In this document: positions 32,853 through 42,739 of the stretch, in pieces
How the letters are laid out: each line of letters begins with the position of its first letter
Position numbering within the stretch: the stretch's first letter is position 1
Source of the DNA: Siphonodentalium dalli
Lineage: Eukaryota; Mollusca; Scaphopoda; Gadilida; Siphonodentaliidae
NCBI GenBank assembly: GCA_032622095.1
Contig: CP136061.1
Span: forward strand, 10,121,287 to 10,185,286
Length of the DNA stretch: 64,000 bases
Reading direction: 5' to 3'
Made by a program: the position numbers and the translations under genes
The notes under the pieces: generated by a model
Told to the model about the DNA's origin: nothing
Seen by the model: the letters and a program-made list of their open reading frames with translations, nothing else
Databases searched by the model: none

Positions 32853-35800
32853 AAATTTAGTATCAACATTGTGGGGAACCCCAGCTCGTGTTTAGTCAGA
32901 ATAGGTAAAAATAAATATCGCTCATTAGTGGATAGTGGAGCGGAAGTATCATTGATTCACAAACGCGTCTATGACGCATTACAGTTCCGACCAAAACTAA
33001 CTAGGGAACATATCAACCTTAGCTCCGTGAATGGGAAGTCACTGGGCGTACTTGGTAGCGTGGAACTGACCTTCAGAATGGCGAAACTAAAATTAACCCA
33101 TAAATTTTATGTGGCGAATGATATGACCCGGAATATGATCTTGGGGAGGGATTGGTTGACCTCTCGGGGGGTCAGACTATATTATGATCTGGGATGCCTC
33201 AAGGTCAGTGACGTGTACGTCCCATTGGAATCGGACGCGCACATAGCTTCCCTGCTGAGATTGACCAGCAAGGTTAGCTTAAAGCCTCAAACATCAACTT
33301 TATGTATGGGAAAATCAAAAAACTTAGCTTCTCTTCGCAAGTCGACATTAGTAGAGGTGGCCCAAATCGAGACAGGCTACCTAGCGTCAGAACCCGGTCT
33401 GGAAATCGGCAGCTCCATTTCTGGGGTGGGCAAGAGGAACAAGGTCCCGGTATTACTCGTCAATAACACCAACAAAACGTTTCGCCTACGACGGGGCAGT
33501 GTAATCGGCAAGACGGTAGTGTGTGACCCTGGAACCAGCCGCGAAATTAACTCTTTGTCACAAAGCTCCCAGTTCCCGGCGACCCGTAATTACCGCGACG
33601 ATGGCTACGCCCTTAGACGCGCCGGCCATAACAGGGGAGACAACTCTAGGTCAGCGCGCGCTACCGGCGAGAAAAGATTAAATTTGGCCGAAGTTTCGTG
33701 CCCAGAGCGATACCGAGAAACACTGATAAAATTGTTGAAGTCCAACTCGGACATCTTTGCCGACAAAGATACCGAGCTGACACAGACGAGCACAGTCAAA
33801 ATGCATATCGACACGGGAAACCACCCTCCGATAAAACTTCGCCCGTATCGCACCCCTTTGAATAAACGACCGTTGGTTGACGTTGCCATAAATGATATGC
33901 TAGAAGCAGACATTATCAGGCCGAGTTCGAGTCCTTACTCAAGTCCGATTGTTATGGTTGATAAGCGCGATGGCACCAAACGATTTTGCGTCGACTTCAG
34001 GCAATTAAATGCCGTAACCAAACCTATGTCATACCCACTTCCGGTTATCGACGATATTTTGGCACTTCTTGGAAAATCTAAATTCTTCACCGCTATCGAT
34101 CTCAAAAGCGGTTATTGGCAGTGCCAGGTCGCAGAGGAGGACAAGCAAAAGACGGCATTCGCTTGCCACCGAGGTCTTTTTGAATTCAACTCCATGCCTT
34201 TTGGGCTCCGGAACGCTGGAGGGGTTTTCTCCCAGCTGATGGCCCAGGTGTTATGTGGGATGGGTGATTACGCCATTGCCTACTTAGACGACGTCCTCAT
34301 CTACAGCGAGTCCCTAGAATTACACTTGGAACATATCCAGAAAGTCTTTGACAAGTTGCGCCAACATACACTGAAATTAAAATTAAAAAAGTGCCAATTC
34401 CTAAAGCAAGAAACACGGTATTTGGGTTTTATAATTGATACCGACGGCGTCCGACCTGACCCCGACAAGGTCAAGGCCATCCGGTCGCTTGTGCCCCCAA
34501 CATCAGTAAAAGAAGTACGTTCCTTCATTGGCATGAGCAACTACTACCGCAGATTTGTCCCCTCATTTTCGCAAATCGCTGAACCTTTGGTACAGCTTAC
34601 AAAAAAATATGCCAAATTCAAATGGGACCAAGCTTGCCAAATTTCGTTTGACAAACTAAAAGAAAATCTCACGGCAGTGCCTCTCCTGGCCTACCCAAAT
34701 ACGGCCACGCCCTATACATTGTATACTGATGCAAGCGACCTTTGCATCGGTGCCTGTCTGACCCAGTTGGGCTCAGATGGCGTTGAAGAACCAATTTATT
34801 ATCTCTCACACAAACTTAGTGATACTCAAACCCGATGGCCAACTGTGGAGAAAGAGGCATATGCAATTCACTTCGCATTACAAAGGTTGGACCATTACCT
34901 TCATAACGCCACTTTCACGATAAAAACAGATCATAAACCATTGAAGTATCTCTTGGAATCCCCCATGCAGAACAAGAAAATTCAACAGTGGGCTTTGGGC
35001 ATAACTGGATATAACTGTAACATTGAGTACATAGCTGGCCCAGATAATCACTGCGCAGACCTGCTCAGTCGAACGCCACCTAATGCTTATACGGAACAAG
35101 AGAAGGCAGAAGTAGAGGTAGATATCAACGACAATAACCTTACTGTCGCCGAGACCCAAGCGGAAATCGCCGCCTTGAATTCGTCTCGATTTAAACCCAA
35201 AGACTTCGCAAGCTGCGAGGTAACCCCAAAGGAACTGCCGAATAAAACTCAAATTGGTCAGGCTTACCAACCTACTAATCTACTGTTCAACAAGCCAGGC
35301 TTCAACATGCTTGAGGAACAAAAGAAAGACCCGGAAATTGCGTCAGTTCTGGAGGCCCTCGACAAAGGCGAGGACACCCGGAATGACAAACACTTGATGA
35401 TTGACGGGGTACTCTATTACCTCTCGAGTGCTGACGCAGAACCGACCCCACGCCTTTGGGTGCCCGCACATCTTCAAACCAACATAATCCAACAATACCA
35501 CGATGATAACGGCCACGTGGGAGTAGACAAAACGCATGATGCGATTAGGTCGAAATATTTTTGGCCCAGACTGTACAAGGAACTAAACTGTTACATTGGA
35601 AAGTGCGTGACCTGCCAAGTCAGGTCTCTGCAAAAACAATCCCCTAAAATGCAAATAACGGACACGCCCCCCTACCCTTTTGCCAAAATTGGGTTGGACC
35701 TATCAGGGCCCTACCCCACGTCGCTATCGGGTAACCGCTACATTATCAGCTTCATAGACTTATATAGCGGGTGGGCAGAAGCGTTTCCGGTCAAGGACAA

Positions 35801-37049
35801 GTCGGCCGATAACGTTGTTCATCTCTTGATCGACGAGATATTCCCGCGACATGGATGCCCTCTAGAAATAATAACTGATAACGGCAGTGAGAACATTAAT
35901 TACAAGGTCAGGGACACTCTGAAGGCCTTGAACATTCACCACGTGACTACGTCTTATTATCACCCCCAGAGCAATAGCAGAGTGGAGAGATTTCACAGAA
36001 CTTTTAAAGACATTGTCTCAAAGAAAGTGGCAGACCAAATAAACACGTGGGACGTCCATTTAAATCAAGCACTAGCTGCGATTCGATTTAACAAAAATGA
36101 AACTTCAAAATTCTCCCCCTTTTTCTTGTTGTACAATCGAGACGTCGTGTTCCCAATAGACAATCTCCTAAAACCCAGGCGTAAATACGCGGGAGAAGAT
36201 TACCATCAGATAGCGCTGCAACAACAGCACAAATCCTTTATGATGGTACACAAACACGTGAAACAGGCGAAACGCCAACAAGCAGCGAAATTTAACAAAA
36301 AGGCCACAGACACCAAATTCGAGATTGGCGAGGCCGTCTATGTGAAGAATCATTTACGAAAAAGCAAACTTGAAAGCAAATGGAAACCCTACTTCCGCAT
36401 AACCAAGCAAATAACGCCCGTTACTTTCGAGTTAAGGAATCAATTAACTGGGAAAGTCACACAATCCCATGCTGAACATATGCGCCAAGCCAACCTGGAA
36501 TGGGAAATCCCCAAAACTGACAACAACAAGCGTGCTCAAACGTATGTTGTTCCCCCCGAAGACGAAGATAGCGACGTTCCTGCCCCTAACCATGTGGGTG
36601 GGTCTTCTGGCGATGAAACAGAACCATTACCAGATGATGTAATCGCTCGATATCGGAGACAATGTTCGGACTCCGATGACGAAGATGTCCCTTTAAGCGA
36701 GCTTAAGATGCGCTTACAGCGTAGAAAGACGCGACTCGCGCGCTCAGAGCCGCTACAAAACCCTGACTCGTCCATGGACGAGAGACCAGAGCCGAGTGCC
36801 AAGGCACGACGCGCTCCAGCGCCTCGTCGACACGGGCGCAAAGTAACAAAGATGTTTACGAGTGATGACGGCTCAGAGGATGAGTTAATGGAAGTGGCCG
36901 CCATTGAACAAAACCCTCGTGAATGTAGGCCCGTACCGGCCCCTCGCAAGTGTAAGCAGCTCATGAATGGAGCGAGCAGCAACTTAATAGGCAAACCGTC
37001 GTTTCAAGCCCTGCTATCAGCGATAATAATAGAGTGCTCGAAACAGTGA
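32817..37049 (+). CDS. pol: Pol polyprotein (protease, RT, RNase H, integrase)
   Basis: Expressed by -1 frameshift. The pol frame is continuous from the slippery site, and no ATG is needed; residue numbers here count GTG 32871 as 1. Retropepsin: VDSGAEVSLI with DSGA at 21-24 and ILGRDWL at 90-96. RT: LRPYRTPL, FCVDFRQLN, AIDLKSGYWQ, MPFGLRNA and the catalytic YLDD at 471-474. RNase H: TDAS (D620), EKEAYAIHFAL and TDHKPL. Integrase: zinc motif H877-H882-C912-C915, catalytic D943, D1003 and E1039 (D-35-E), then a GPY/F-like segment (KWKPYFRITKQ). A ~200-residue acidic/basic, low-complexity tail follows. All catalytic residues are intact. Confidence 0.95.
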   Translation, partial: LRNPLIEATCERKFSINIVGNPSSCLVRIGKNKYRSLVDSGAEVSLIHKRVYDALQFRPKLTREHINLSSVNGKSLGVLGSVELTFRMAKLKLTHKFYVANDMTRNMILGRDWLTSRGVRLYYDLGCLKVSDVYVPLESDAHIASLLRLTSKVSLKPQTSTLCMGKSKNLASLRKSTLVEVAQIETGYLASEPGLEIGSSISGVGKRNKVPVLLVNNTNKTFRLRRGSVIGKTVVCDPGTSREINSLSQSSQFPATRNYRDDGYALRRAGHNRGDNSRSARATGEKRLNLAEVSCPERYRETLIKLLKSNSDIFADKDTELTQTSTVKMHIDTGNHPPIKLRPYRTPLNKRPLVDVAINDMLEADIIRPSSSPYSSPIVMVDKRDGTKRFCVDFRQLNAVTKPMSYPLPVIDDILALLGKSKFFTAIDLKSGYWQCQVAEEDKQKTAFACHRGLFEFNSMPFGLRNAGGVFSQLMAQVLCGMGDYAIAYLDDVLIYSESLELHLEHIQKVFDKLRQHTLKLKLKKCQFLKQETRYLGFIIDTDGVRPDPDKVKAIRSLVPPTSVKEVRSFIGMSNYYRRFVPSFSQIAEPLVQLTKKYAKFKWDQACQISFDKLKENLTAVPLLAYPNTATPYTLYTDASDLCIGACLTQLGSDGVEEPIYYLSHKLSDTQTRWPTVEKEAYAIHFALQRLDHYLHNATFTIKTDHKPLKYLLESPMQNKKIQQWALGITGYNCNIEYIAGPDNHCADLLSRTPPNAYTEQEKAEVEVDINDNNLTVAETQAEIAALNSSRFKPKDFASCEVTPKELPNKTQIGQAYQPTNLLFNKPGFNMLEEQKKDPEIASVLEALDKGEDTRNDKHLMIDGVLYYLSSADAEPTPRLWVPAHLQTNIIQQYHDDNGHVGVDKTHDAIRSKYFWPRLYKELNCYIGKCVTCQVRSLQKQSPKMQITDTPPYPFAKIGLDLSGPYPTSLSGNRYIISFIDLYSGWAEAFPVKDKSADNVVHLLIDEIFPRHGCPLEIITDNGSENINYKVRDTLKALNIHHVTTSYYHPQSNSRVERFHRTFKDIVSKKVADQINTWDVHLNQALAAIRFNKNETSKFSPFFLLYNRDVVFPIDNLLKPRRKYAGEDYHQIALQQQHKSFMMVHKHVKQAKRQQAAKFNKKATDTKFEIGEAVYVKNHLRKSKLESKWKPYFRITKQITPVTFELRNQLTGKVTQSHAEHMRQANLEWEIPKTDNNKRAQTYVVPPEDEDSDVPAPNHVGGSSGDETEPLPDDVIARYRRQCSDSDDEDVPLSELKMRLQRRKTRLARSEPLQNPDSSMDERPEPSAKARRAPAPRRHGRKVTKMFTSDDGSEDELMEVAAIEQNPRECRPVPAPRKCKQLMNGASSNLIGKPSFQALLSAIIIECSKQ

Positions 37050-37416
37050 CCTGGGGTCCATTACAGAATAAATGAGACCCCACTTTTAACTGTCTTATTG
37101 ATGACTGATGAGTCTAACCTGGCTTCGTAAATGTTGAAAATAGTTAGCCCGACGCCCCAGACCGAATCGCGAATAAATAGTCATGTTCGGATCAATGACA
37201 GGTCGCGCGCCCCATAAAACCCGGCACGTGCGCATGGCGATTTAATAAATAAAGCTTTGAACTTTACAATCACGCGCCGAGAGATAACGAGCACCGCGCC
37301 GACGTGCACGCCGCCACCCTTAGGGTTACTGCGTTTAAGCGCACCCCGCTCAAATAAACACGATCGAAAATATGCTCACGACTGACTTAGTGAACAAAAA
37401 AGTATTACCCCAATGA
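37050..37416 (+). other. pol-ORF3 spacer within the retrotransposon
   Basis: No ORF is visible. It contains TTAATAAATAAAGCTTTG (a possible poly(A) signal, ~37241-37258) and a CG-rich block (GCGCGCC, CACGTGCGC, GCACGCCGCC). A weak candidate acceptor (GACTGACTTAG) ends at 37390. Confidence 0.5.
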
Positions 37417-37707
37417 ATGGTAGAGATGGCCATGGTAGTATTTTGCCCTAGTAACGTAGTTACAGTAGTAATTTTCATTATCTTGACCCACCGATTCTGG
37501 TGGAAATTTGTTAAACATCAGTTGCCAAGGTTAGCCATTATGTATAATAAGCAGTTAGACCAGCGACCTGAGGATATCCCGAATGCCGTGTTCAAAGAAC
37601 CCATCGACGAAGCAATGGAGACGGATGCACCAAAGCCGTCTGCGCTATTCCGGGACAACACTCAGGAACGCCTACATGTATATCCAATTATAGCCGTCAG
37701 AGGCTGA
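37417..37707 (+). CDS. ORF3: small single-pass membrane protein of the retrotransposon
   Basis: 96 residues from ATG 37417; M4 or M6 (GCCATGG context) are alternative starts. A hydrophobic segment at about residues 6-24 (AMVVFCPSNVVTVVIFIIL) is followed by a basic/aromatic HRFWWKFVKHQ. The rest is a polar tail (~65 residues) with MYNKQLDQRPEDIPN and MET-DAPKP stretches. This predicts a short membrane anchor. It occupies the env position but is far too small for a class I or II envelope protein, and no fusion peptide or furin site is seen. Function is unknown. Confidence 0.6.
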   Translation: MVEMAMVVFCPSNVVTVVIFIILTHRFWWKFVKHQLPRLAIMYNKQLDQRPEDIPNAVFKEPIDEAMETDAPKPSALFRDNTQERLHVYPIIAVRG

Positions 37708-38175
37708 CCACATCTGTGGCGGATTTGGATTAGTATTAATTATGTATCGTATATTAATGTATTCCGAATTTCCTTCGTAATTATTGTTGCGCGGATATCA
37801 GAATCATTTGCATGTATATAGACATTTATGCATTTCATATATTTCAAATATTAATTGTTGCATAACGATGTCCAGGGTATTATAGTTGTATAATCATCAT
37901 AATGATTATAGCAAGCGTTGAATAGGGACTATAAATCCCGACATTCGGTCATAAGTTTTGATGATTGAAATCAATCACCCCGACTTATCTTGTGTTTAAC
38001 TGTTCGTCAACCAATCCATCTAGATAATTAGTTGTAAATTCCATTTTCGTATTGGGCCGATCTGACGACCCTCAAGCGATACCGATAAATTGGAAAAGTA
38101 ACCATTGAGTATACTGACTGTGTCATTTGTTCTCAAACCTCACACAAATATCCGTTTGAGTATTACAGGCTGACC
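37708..38175 (+). other. ORF3-ORF4 spacer with candidate splice acceptor
   Basis: No ORF is visible. A pyrimidine-rich tract (TTTGTTCTCAAACCTCACAC) and TATTACAG (38163-38170) form an acceptor candidate just upstream of the ORF4 ATG (38176). Confidence 0.45.
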
Positions 38176-38697
38176 ATGGCGGTGGAACAAGGGTCGACCA
38201 GTTGTCAGAACCTACCCCCATACTCGGACATTGAGGACGAAAATACCTCGACATCCGATGATGACGATATGACACCCAATTCAGATGCACGACCATCCAC
38301 CAGCAGGCGGCCGCATGAAAGCTACCTCGACATGATGCCGCGCATGCAGTCACCCACATCCTACAACCAGCCATGGGTTCAGCCTTACAACGAGCATAGA
38401 CGATATTACGCGATGCAGTCACCTCCCCCGCCTTACAGCCCGCCCAGAGAATCTGAAGATGCACTCATCGACATCGACCCCGATTGGTACTACTTCACGG
38501 ACGAACACCGACAGCCGATCCAGACTCGCCAGCGAACCTACGCTAGAGCACGACAGCAGCCGTACCAACGACACCGACGGACATACGAACAACAGAGGCC
38601 TCTCATTCACCGATGCCGCTGTTGCGAACTACTCCGACGAATCATCAACCTGCTACGCAGCAACGTATTGGACTTGCGATTTCAAGATCAACTTTAA
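38176..38697 (+). CDS. ORF4: PPxY/LPxY-motif protein of the retrotransposon
   Basis: 173 residues from an ATG in strong context (ACCATGG). The N-terminus has NLPPYSDIEDEN (an LPxY motif), then an acidic serine-rich stretch (TSTSDDDD). The middle is Pro/Tyr-rich with QSPPPPYSPPRE, a PPxY motif. Arg/Gln-rich repeats follow (RQRTYARARQQPYQRHRR). The C-terminus HRCRCCELLRRIINLLRS has clustered cysteines and an amphipathic helix. PPxY and LPxY motifs bind WW domains of NEDD4-family ubiquitin ligases, which retroviruses use for budding (known biology); here that role is inference. No similar protein is recognised. Confidence 0.65.
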   Translation: MAVEQGSTSCQNLPPYSDIEDENTSTSDDDDMTPNSDARPSTSRRPHESYLDMMPRMQSPTSYNQPWVQPYNEHRRYYAMQSPPPPYSPPRESEDALIDIDPDWYYFTDEHRQPIQTRQRTYARARQQPYQRHRRTYEQQRPLIHRCRCCELLRRIINLLRSNVLDLRFQDQL

Positions 38698-38700
38698 ATC

Positions 38701-38718
38701 GAAAAAGTGAAGGAGTAA
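38701..38718 (+). promoter_or_regulatory. Polypurine tract
   Basis: GAAAAAGTGAAGGAGTAA lies directly before the 3' LTR: 16 of 18 bases are purines, in the position required for plus-strand priming. Confidence 0.65.
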
Positions 38719-39484
38719 TGTGCCAAGACAACCCCAGGGACATAACTTTCAACCTGGGAAGAAGATAGGAAATCTCTAAGTCAGAGGGGCGCTCGATTAC
38801 CACACATATCAGCGCCGCTGTTGACAACATCTAGATCGCAAGTACTGAGCACCAAATCGAATTAGCGAGCGTCCATGCAATAACATAGGGAAATGATTTG
38901 TGGAGTAAACAGAACACGGTCTTGAGGATTAGCAAGACCAGATGTATCGCCTAGAAAGCTACTGAAACCAGGAGAGTTAATAGGACCCATGGGGAGCTGA
39001 CGATAACTCAATTACCCTAAGTACGATGAACCGACGCGCCGTGAAAATACACATGGCCGTCATTAGCAGACACTGGGTATTTTAGGAAGCAACAAGCCGA
39101 CATGAGAGGAGAGTTCTAACCAGTTTCTATCTGACCAACACAAGCGATCATCACGAACCATCGGACGCTTAGAAGAGCAGAGTGGAGCAATGGACGGAAA
39201 TACAAGGTAAACATTATGCTCTTGTATTTCTAACAACGCCCCACTGATGCGCCGACGGAGGAAGAAGAAGAGCAGACGACAGGAAGACGAACTCAACCGG
39301 AACTCAACCGAGTAGAAGACAAGCAGACACACACAACCTATGAAGACGGAAGAAGACTCTAAACCAAGCAGACGACAGGAAGAGAAACCCAGATGCCGAT
39401 GATTGAACATTATTGACTTTGTTATATATAAATAATCAAACCGTTCTGATAGCCTTAAGAGTTATATGTACCCGTATTGGCACA
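38719..39484 (+). repeat. 3' LTR
   Basis: 766 bp, identical to the 5' LTR wherever I compared them, including the full antisense 115-codon stretch. It is followed by the right target duplication CACT. Confidence 0.93.
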
Positions 39485-40777
39485 CACTCTATCCGAAGAG
39501 GGGAATAATTTCATCTGTTACAGTCAATGGAGCAATTATGAATCTGGAAAGGTGAAATTTCTAATTAATACTAGATATCGACATGACGCGATAAAATATA
39601 ACGTAAATGCAATATGGCCGCTGGCGACCATTTTTTCCTATGAAATTAAAAAAATATTTGATAGCTCTCATCTGATAGATCAATATCAAGATAAATATGA
39701 AGTTTGGTGATGATCGGATGAGTGAAGTGGACTGTGGTCTGTGCTAAACGGTTTAGTAATGCTTAAAAAGATTCTTACCTTAATATTTTTATGTTCACTT
39801 TATAAACTTCACTGAGTCATCTTTGTCATGTATTGAGTTTGATATCTTTTGTTAACAGTTTATAAATCATGTATGTCTCATGTTTGTTATTTTAATTTAT
39901 GTGTTTATTATCATTAAATAAAGTTGCATTCCTTAAAAAGATTCTTACCTCAATGTTTTTATGTTCACTTTATAAACTCCACTGAGTCATCTTTGTCATG
40001 TATTGAATTTGATATCTTTTGTTAACAGTTTATAAATTATGTATGTCTCGTGTTCGTTATTATATTATATACACTTTATAGTGTGTTTTCAGAACGAAAA
40101 AAAATTGAATAAAAGCAACAAATTTGTAAATTTAAAAACAATTCAAACGTTGTTGTATTCCATATCCCAGCCCGGACATATACACCAAATTTCAATAATA
40201 TTCATTGAGAAACAACGGACCAAACGCTATATAACACCCGTATACATCTTTTATTCCGAATCGGACTCGGGTACATGTTATAGTAGGTACCGAATTGACA
40301 CACGTCGACTGGGCGAGTTGGCCATGGGGCGATTAGGCCGATTCCGGCACATTCTATAATTTACAGTATGTATCCGTTTACGCGTAGTTTACTTTAGAAA
40401 GTTCCGCAATTAATACCGTAAATAGAGCGACCTTATTTGACAGAGAATGCCTCTGTTATTGATTATCAAGTTGCTGTACATTAAAAACGACAAATTCACA
40501 TGCTCGTTCAAGCGCAGTAGTCTATTTTCCCCATGTTAAAGGACATCCACAAATACTAAATAACGCTAACCTACTGCCGAATGTTTGACACGACAACTGT
40601 TAACATATTTGGGCTGAATTCATCTGACGCGGTATTATTCCTCAAAATAAACAACAAAACCATCGTTACTTGGAAATGTAGTTTGGGCTAACATTTACAT
40701 AAATCCTCCAGATCAATTATCCGACACACACGTCAGATGAAAAAGTCACATGAAGTAACCGGCCAAATTGGCCGAAA
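39485..40777. mobile_element. 2-kb element copy B, right part
   Basis: It continues copy B exactly where the retrotransposon split it and matches 9294-10550. It contains two copies of the GTTAACAGTTTATAAATCATG block and ends CCGGCCAAATTGGCCGAAA. Confidence 0.75.
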
Positions 40778-41192
40778 TAACAGACTTTAATGTGAAACAA
40801 ATGGGAAGTGTGACACGCAACTATCCGTGGCCGTGAGAGAAGTCAGAGTCCGATTAGAAAACGGGTTGTTGATATTGGGGACAGTCATTGGTCGTGTTAA
40901 CAAACCATAGTAGTGTTGTGTCTTGGATATGGGACTGCGTTTGTTAACACGACCAATGACTGTCCCCAATATCAACAACCCCGCCAGATACGATACAACT
41001 ATAAGATTGAGACAACAAGATAACTGAATAACAGACTTTAATGTGAAACAAATCGGAAGTGTGACACGCAACTATCCGTGGCCGTGAGAGAAGTCAGAGT
41101 CCGATTAGAAAACGGGTTGTTGATATTGGGGACAGTCATTGGTCGTGTTAACAAACGCAGTCCCATATCCAAGACACAACACTACTATGGCG
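40778..41192. mobile_element. CGCCATAG element: right half plus a second near-complete monomer
   Basis: 40778-40904 is the right half of the interrupted monomer. 40905-41192 is a second monomer that shares the terminal ~35 bp (CCATAGTAG...GGGACTGCG) with it in the left orientation. The joint makes a ~40-bp-arm palindrome (GTTGTTGATATTGGGGACAG... and complement) around a 35-nt loop. The second monomer retains the empty site ACTGAATAACAG and ends CTATGGCG at 41192. Confidence 0.65.
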
Positions 41193-41860
41193 CAAGTATA
41201 CATGTGGTGACAAAGAAAGTGCATATCACTTCCTATTAGTCTGCCCAATATACAGTCAAATCAGAAATTAATGCTTCATGTCAATAGAAAAGAAATTCAT
41301 GTCCAGCCAGTCACACACCCCTGATTGGGTCAAATTCTATACCCCTTAATACGAACTACAACATTTTAAAAGCAACACAAACTTTTCTAACCAGGAGTGG
41401 TAGGTTTTAATTGTTTATTATGTATGAAATCTTATACTAATTCTAAATTGTATCCACAAATTATTATCTTGATAATGATCTAGCATAATTGTTTGATTCA
41501 GTGAATTTCCATCAGTCATAAGTATTCCTACTAATTTAAAAACGAAAAGAACATTAAATTTAACAGTGAATAAGATGCGTTAAATATTCATGAACATACG
41601 GCAATTGTAGAACACTCTCTCTCCCTTTCACACTCTTTTTCCCTATCACCCACTCTGTATCTCGCTCTCTATCTCTCTGACCTCAGCAGATTCATAATTT
41701 TTCTACGATTATTAAAATCATCATTATCATGTTATAAATATCTTGTCATTCATATCCTGTACTATTCAACTTGGCCTTTTGCCCTCCGCTCTTCTTAAAT
41801 ACTCCATGTCTTTTTCTTTTCTGAGGAGATAACTCAACATAAGCGATTCCCAACTACACC
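41193..41860 (+). pseudogene. LINE 3' end, right piece of split copy
   Basis: It resumes with the zinc-binding tail TCGDKESAYHFLLVCPIY, a stop, then the 3' UTR shared with 20065-21150 (CAACACAAAC, CT-rich tract, GAGGAGATAACTC). It pairs with 29850-29967. Confidence 0.65.
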
Positions 41861-42229
41861 TTTTATCGGACTCGGCCTCCGGGTCGCATTTCAACTTTTA
41901 AATCCGTCCAAAAAATTCCCATTTCTATAAATCAAACGCACATCGCCCATGTATACCAAGAAACAGCGAGACATTATACACGCGGAGCGCGAAATGATAC
42001 ATTTTTCTGTGAAAATTATATTCCCAAAAATGGCCAAAATGCATCTGAAAACACGGTGCGACAAATACTTGAAAAGAACACCTTGACTCGAGCTGGGAAT
42101 TTCCTGACGTCATACATAATCTAAATATATATCTATATTTGCGAATGTCTGTCTGTGTTCTATAGAAATGCACAGGGGACCATCTAGATGGCACCAAATG
42201 GTTCTAACAGGGGTAACTTTTTACGAGAA

Positions 42230-42690
42230 AGAGTATGGTGCGGGTTATAATTTTCTAAAGTGACGCCGTTGTTGTCAGGGGCAGAAAAGAGGGAGGGGCA
42301 GATTTTTTGTTGTCGCTTATTGCCACCAAACTTATATATAATCAACCCCATGATATATGGAATATAATGGTGTGGTTTAAATATGTCAAAAGTGGCGCCG
42401 TTCGTGTCAGGGATGCATGGAAAGGGAGAGGGGCACCAAAAGTGATAAAAATAATTTTAGCGCCGATTTCCACCAAATTTATACACATTCTTCTTCACGA
42501 TACAAAGAATCTAATTGTGTGATTGAAGGATGGCAAATTGGTGTTGTTATGATGAGAGATTGGGGGGGGGGGGCACCAATTTGATAATAATTGGTTTAGT
42601 CGCCGATTGCCACCAAACATATACAATATCATCCACATGGTATGAGAAGTCTAATGGTGTGGCTTAAAACTGTTAAAAGTGGCGTCATTC
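42230..42690. repeat. ~160-185-bp repeat, three diverged units
   Basis: Units contain AAAAGTGGCG(C/T)C, GTCAGG, GAGAGGGGCACCAA and CGCCGATT(G/T)CCACCAAA. A G-run occurs at ~42562. Not coding. Confidence 0.6.
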
Positions 42691-42739
42691 GAGTCAGGTG
42701 TGCACTCACAATGAGAGGAGCACTGATGATAGGGGCCCA

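Larger units (their letters stand above)
30830..39484 (+). mobile_element. Full-length Ty3/Gypsy LTR retrotransposon (nest layer 4)
   Basis: It is 8655 bp, bounded by 766-bp LTRs and a 4-bp target duplication CACT (30826-30829 / 39485-39488). The empty site is visible in copy A at ~9294 (GTGACACTCTATCC). Order: LTR, PBS, gag, pol (protease-RT-RNase H-integrase), membrane ORF, PPxY ORF, polypurine tract, LTR. The Ty3/Gypsy assignment comes from RT before integrase and the RT motifs. No chromodomain is seen. Both large ORFs are open and catalytic residues are present, so this may be a recently active copy. Confidence 0.93.

Noticed and set aside
37417-38697. Calling ORF3 or ORF4 an envelope glycoprotein
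   Set aside because: There is no signal peptide plus ectodomain, no sequon-rich region, cleavage site or fusion peptide. The only membrane segment is in a 96-residue protein.
38459-38710. 83-residue ORF overlapping ORF4 in another frame
   Set aside because: It is Ser/Thr-rich by frame-shifted reading of ORF4. The start lies inside ORF4 and there is no independent support.
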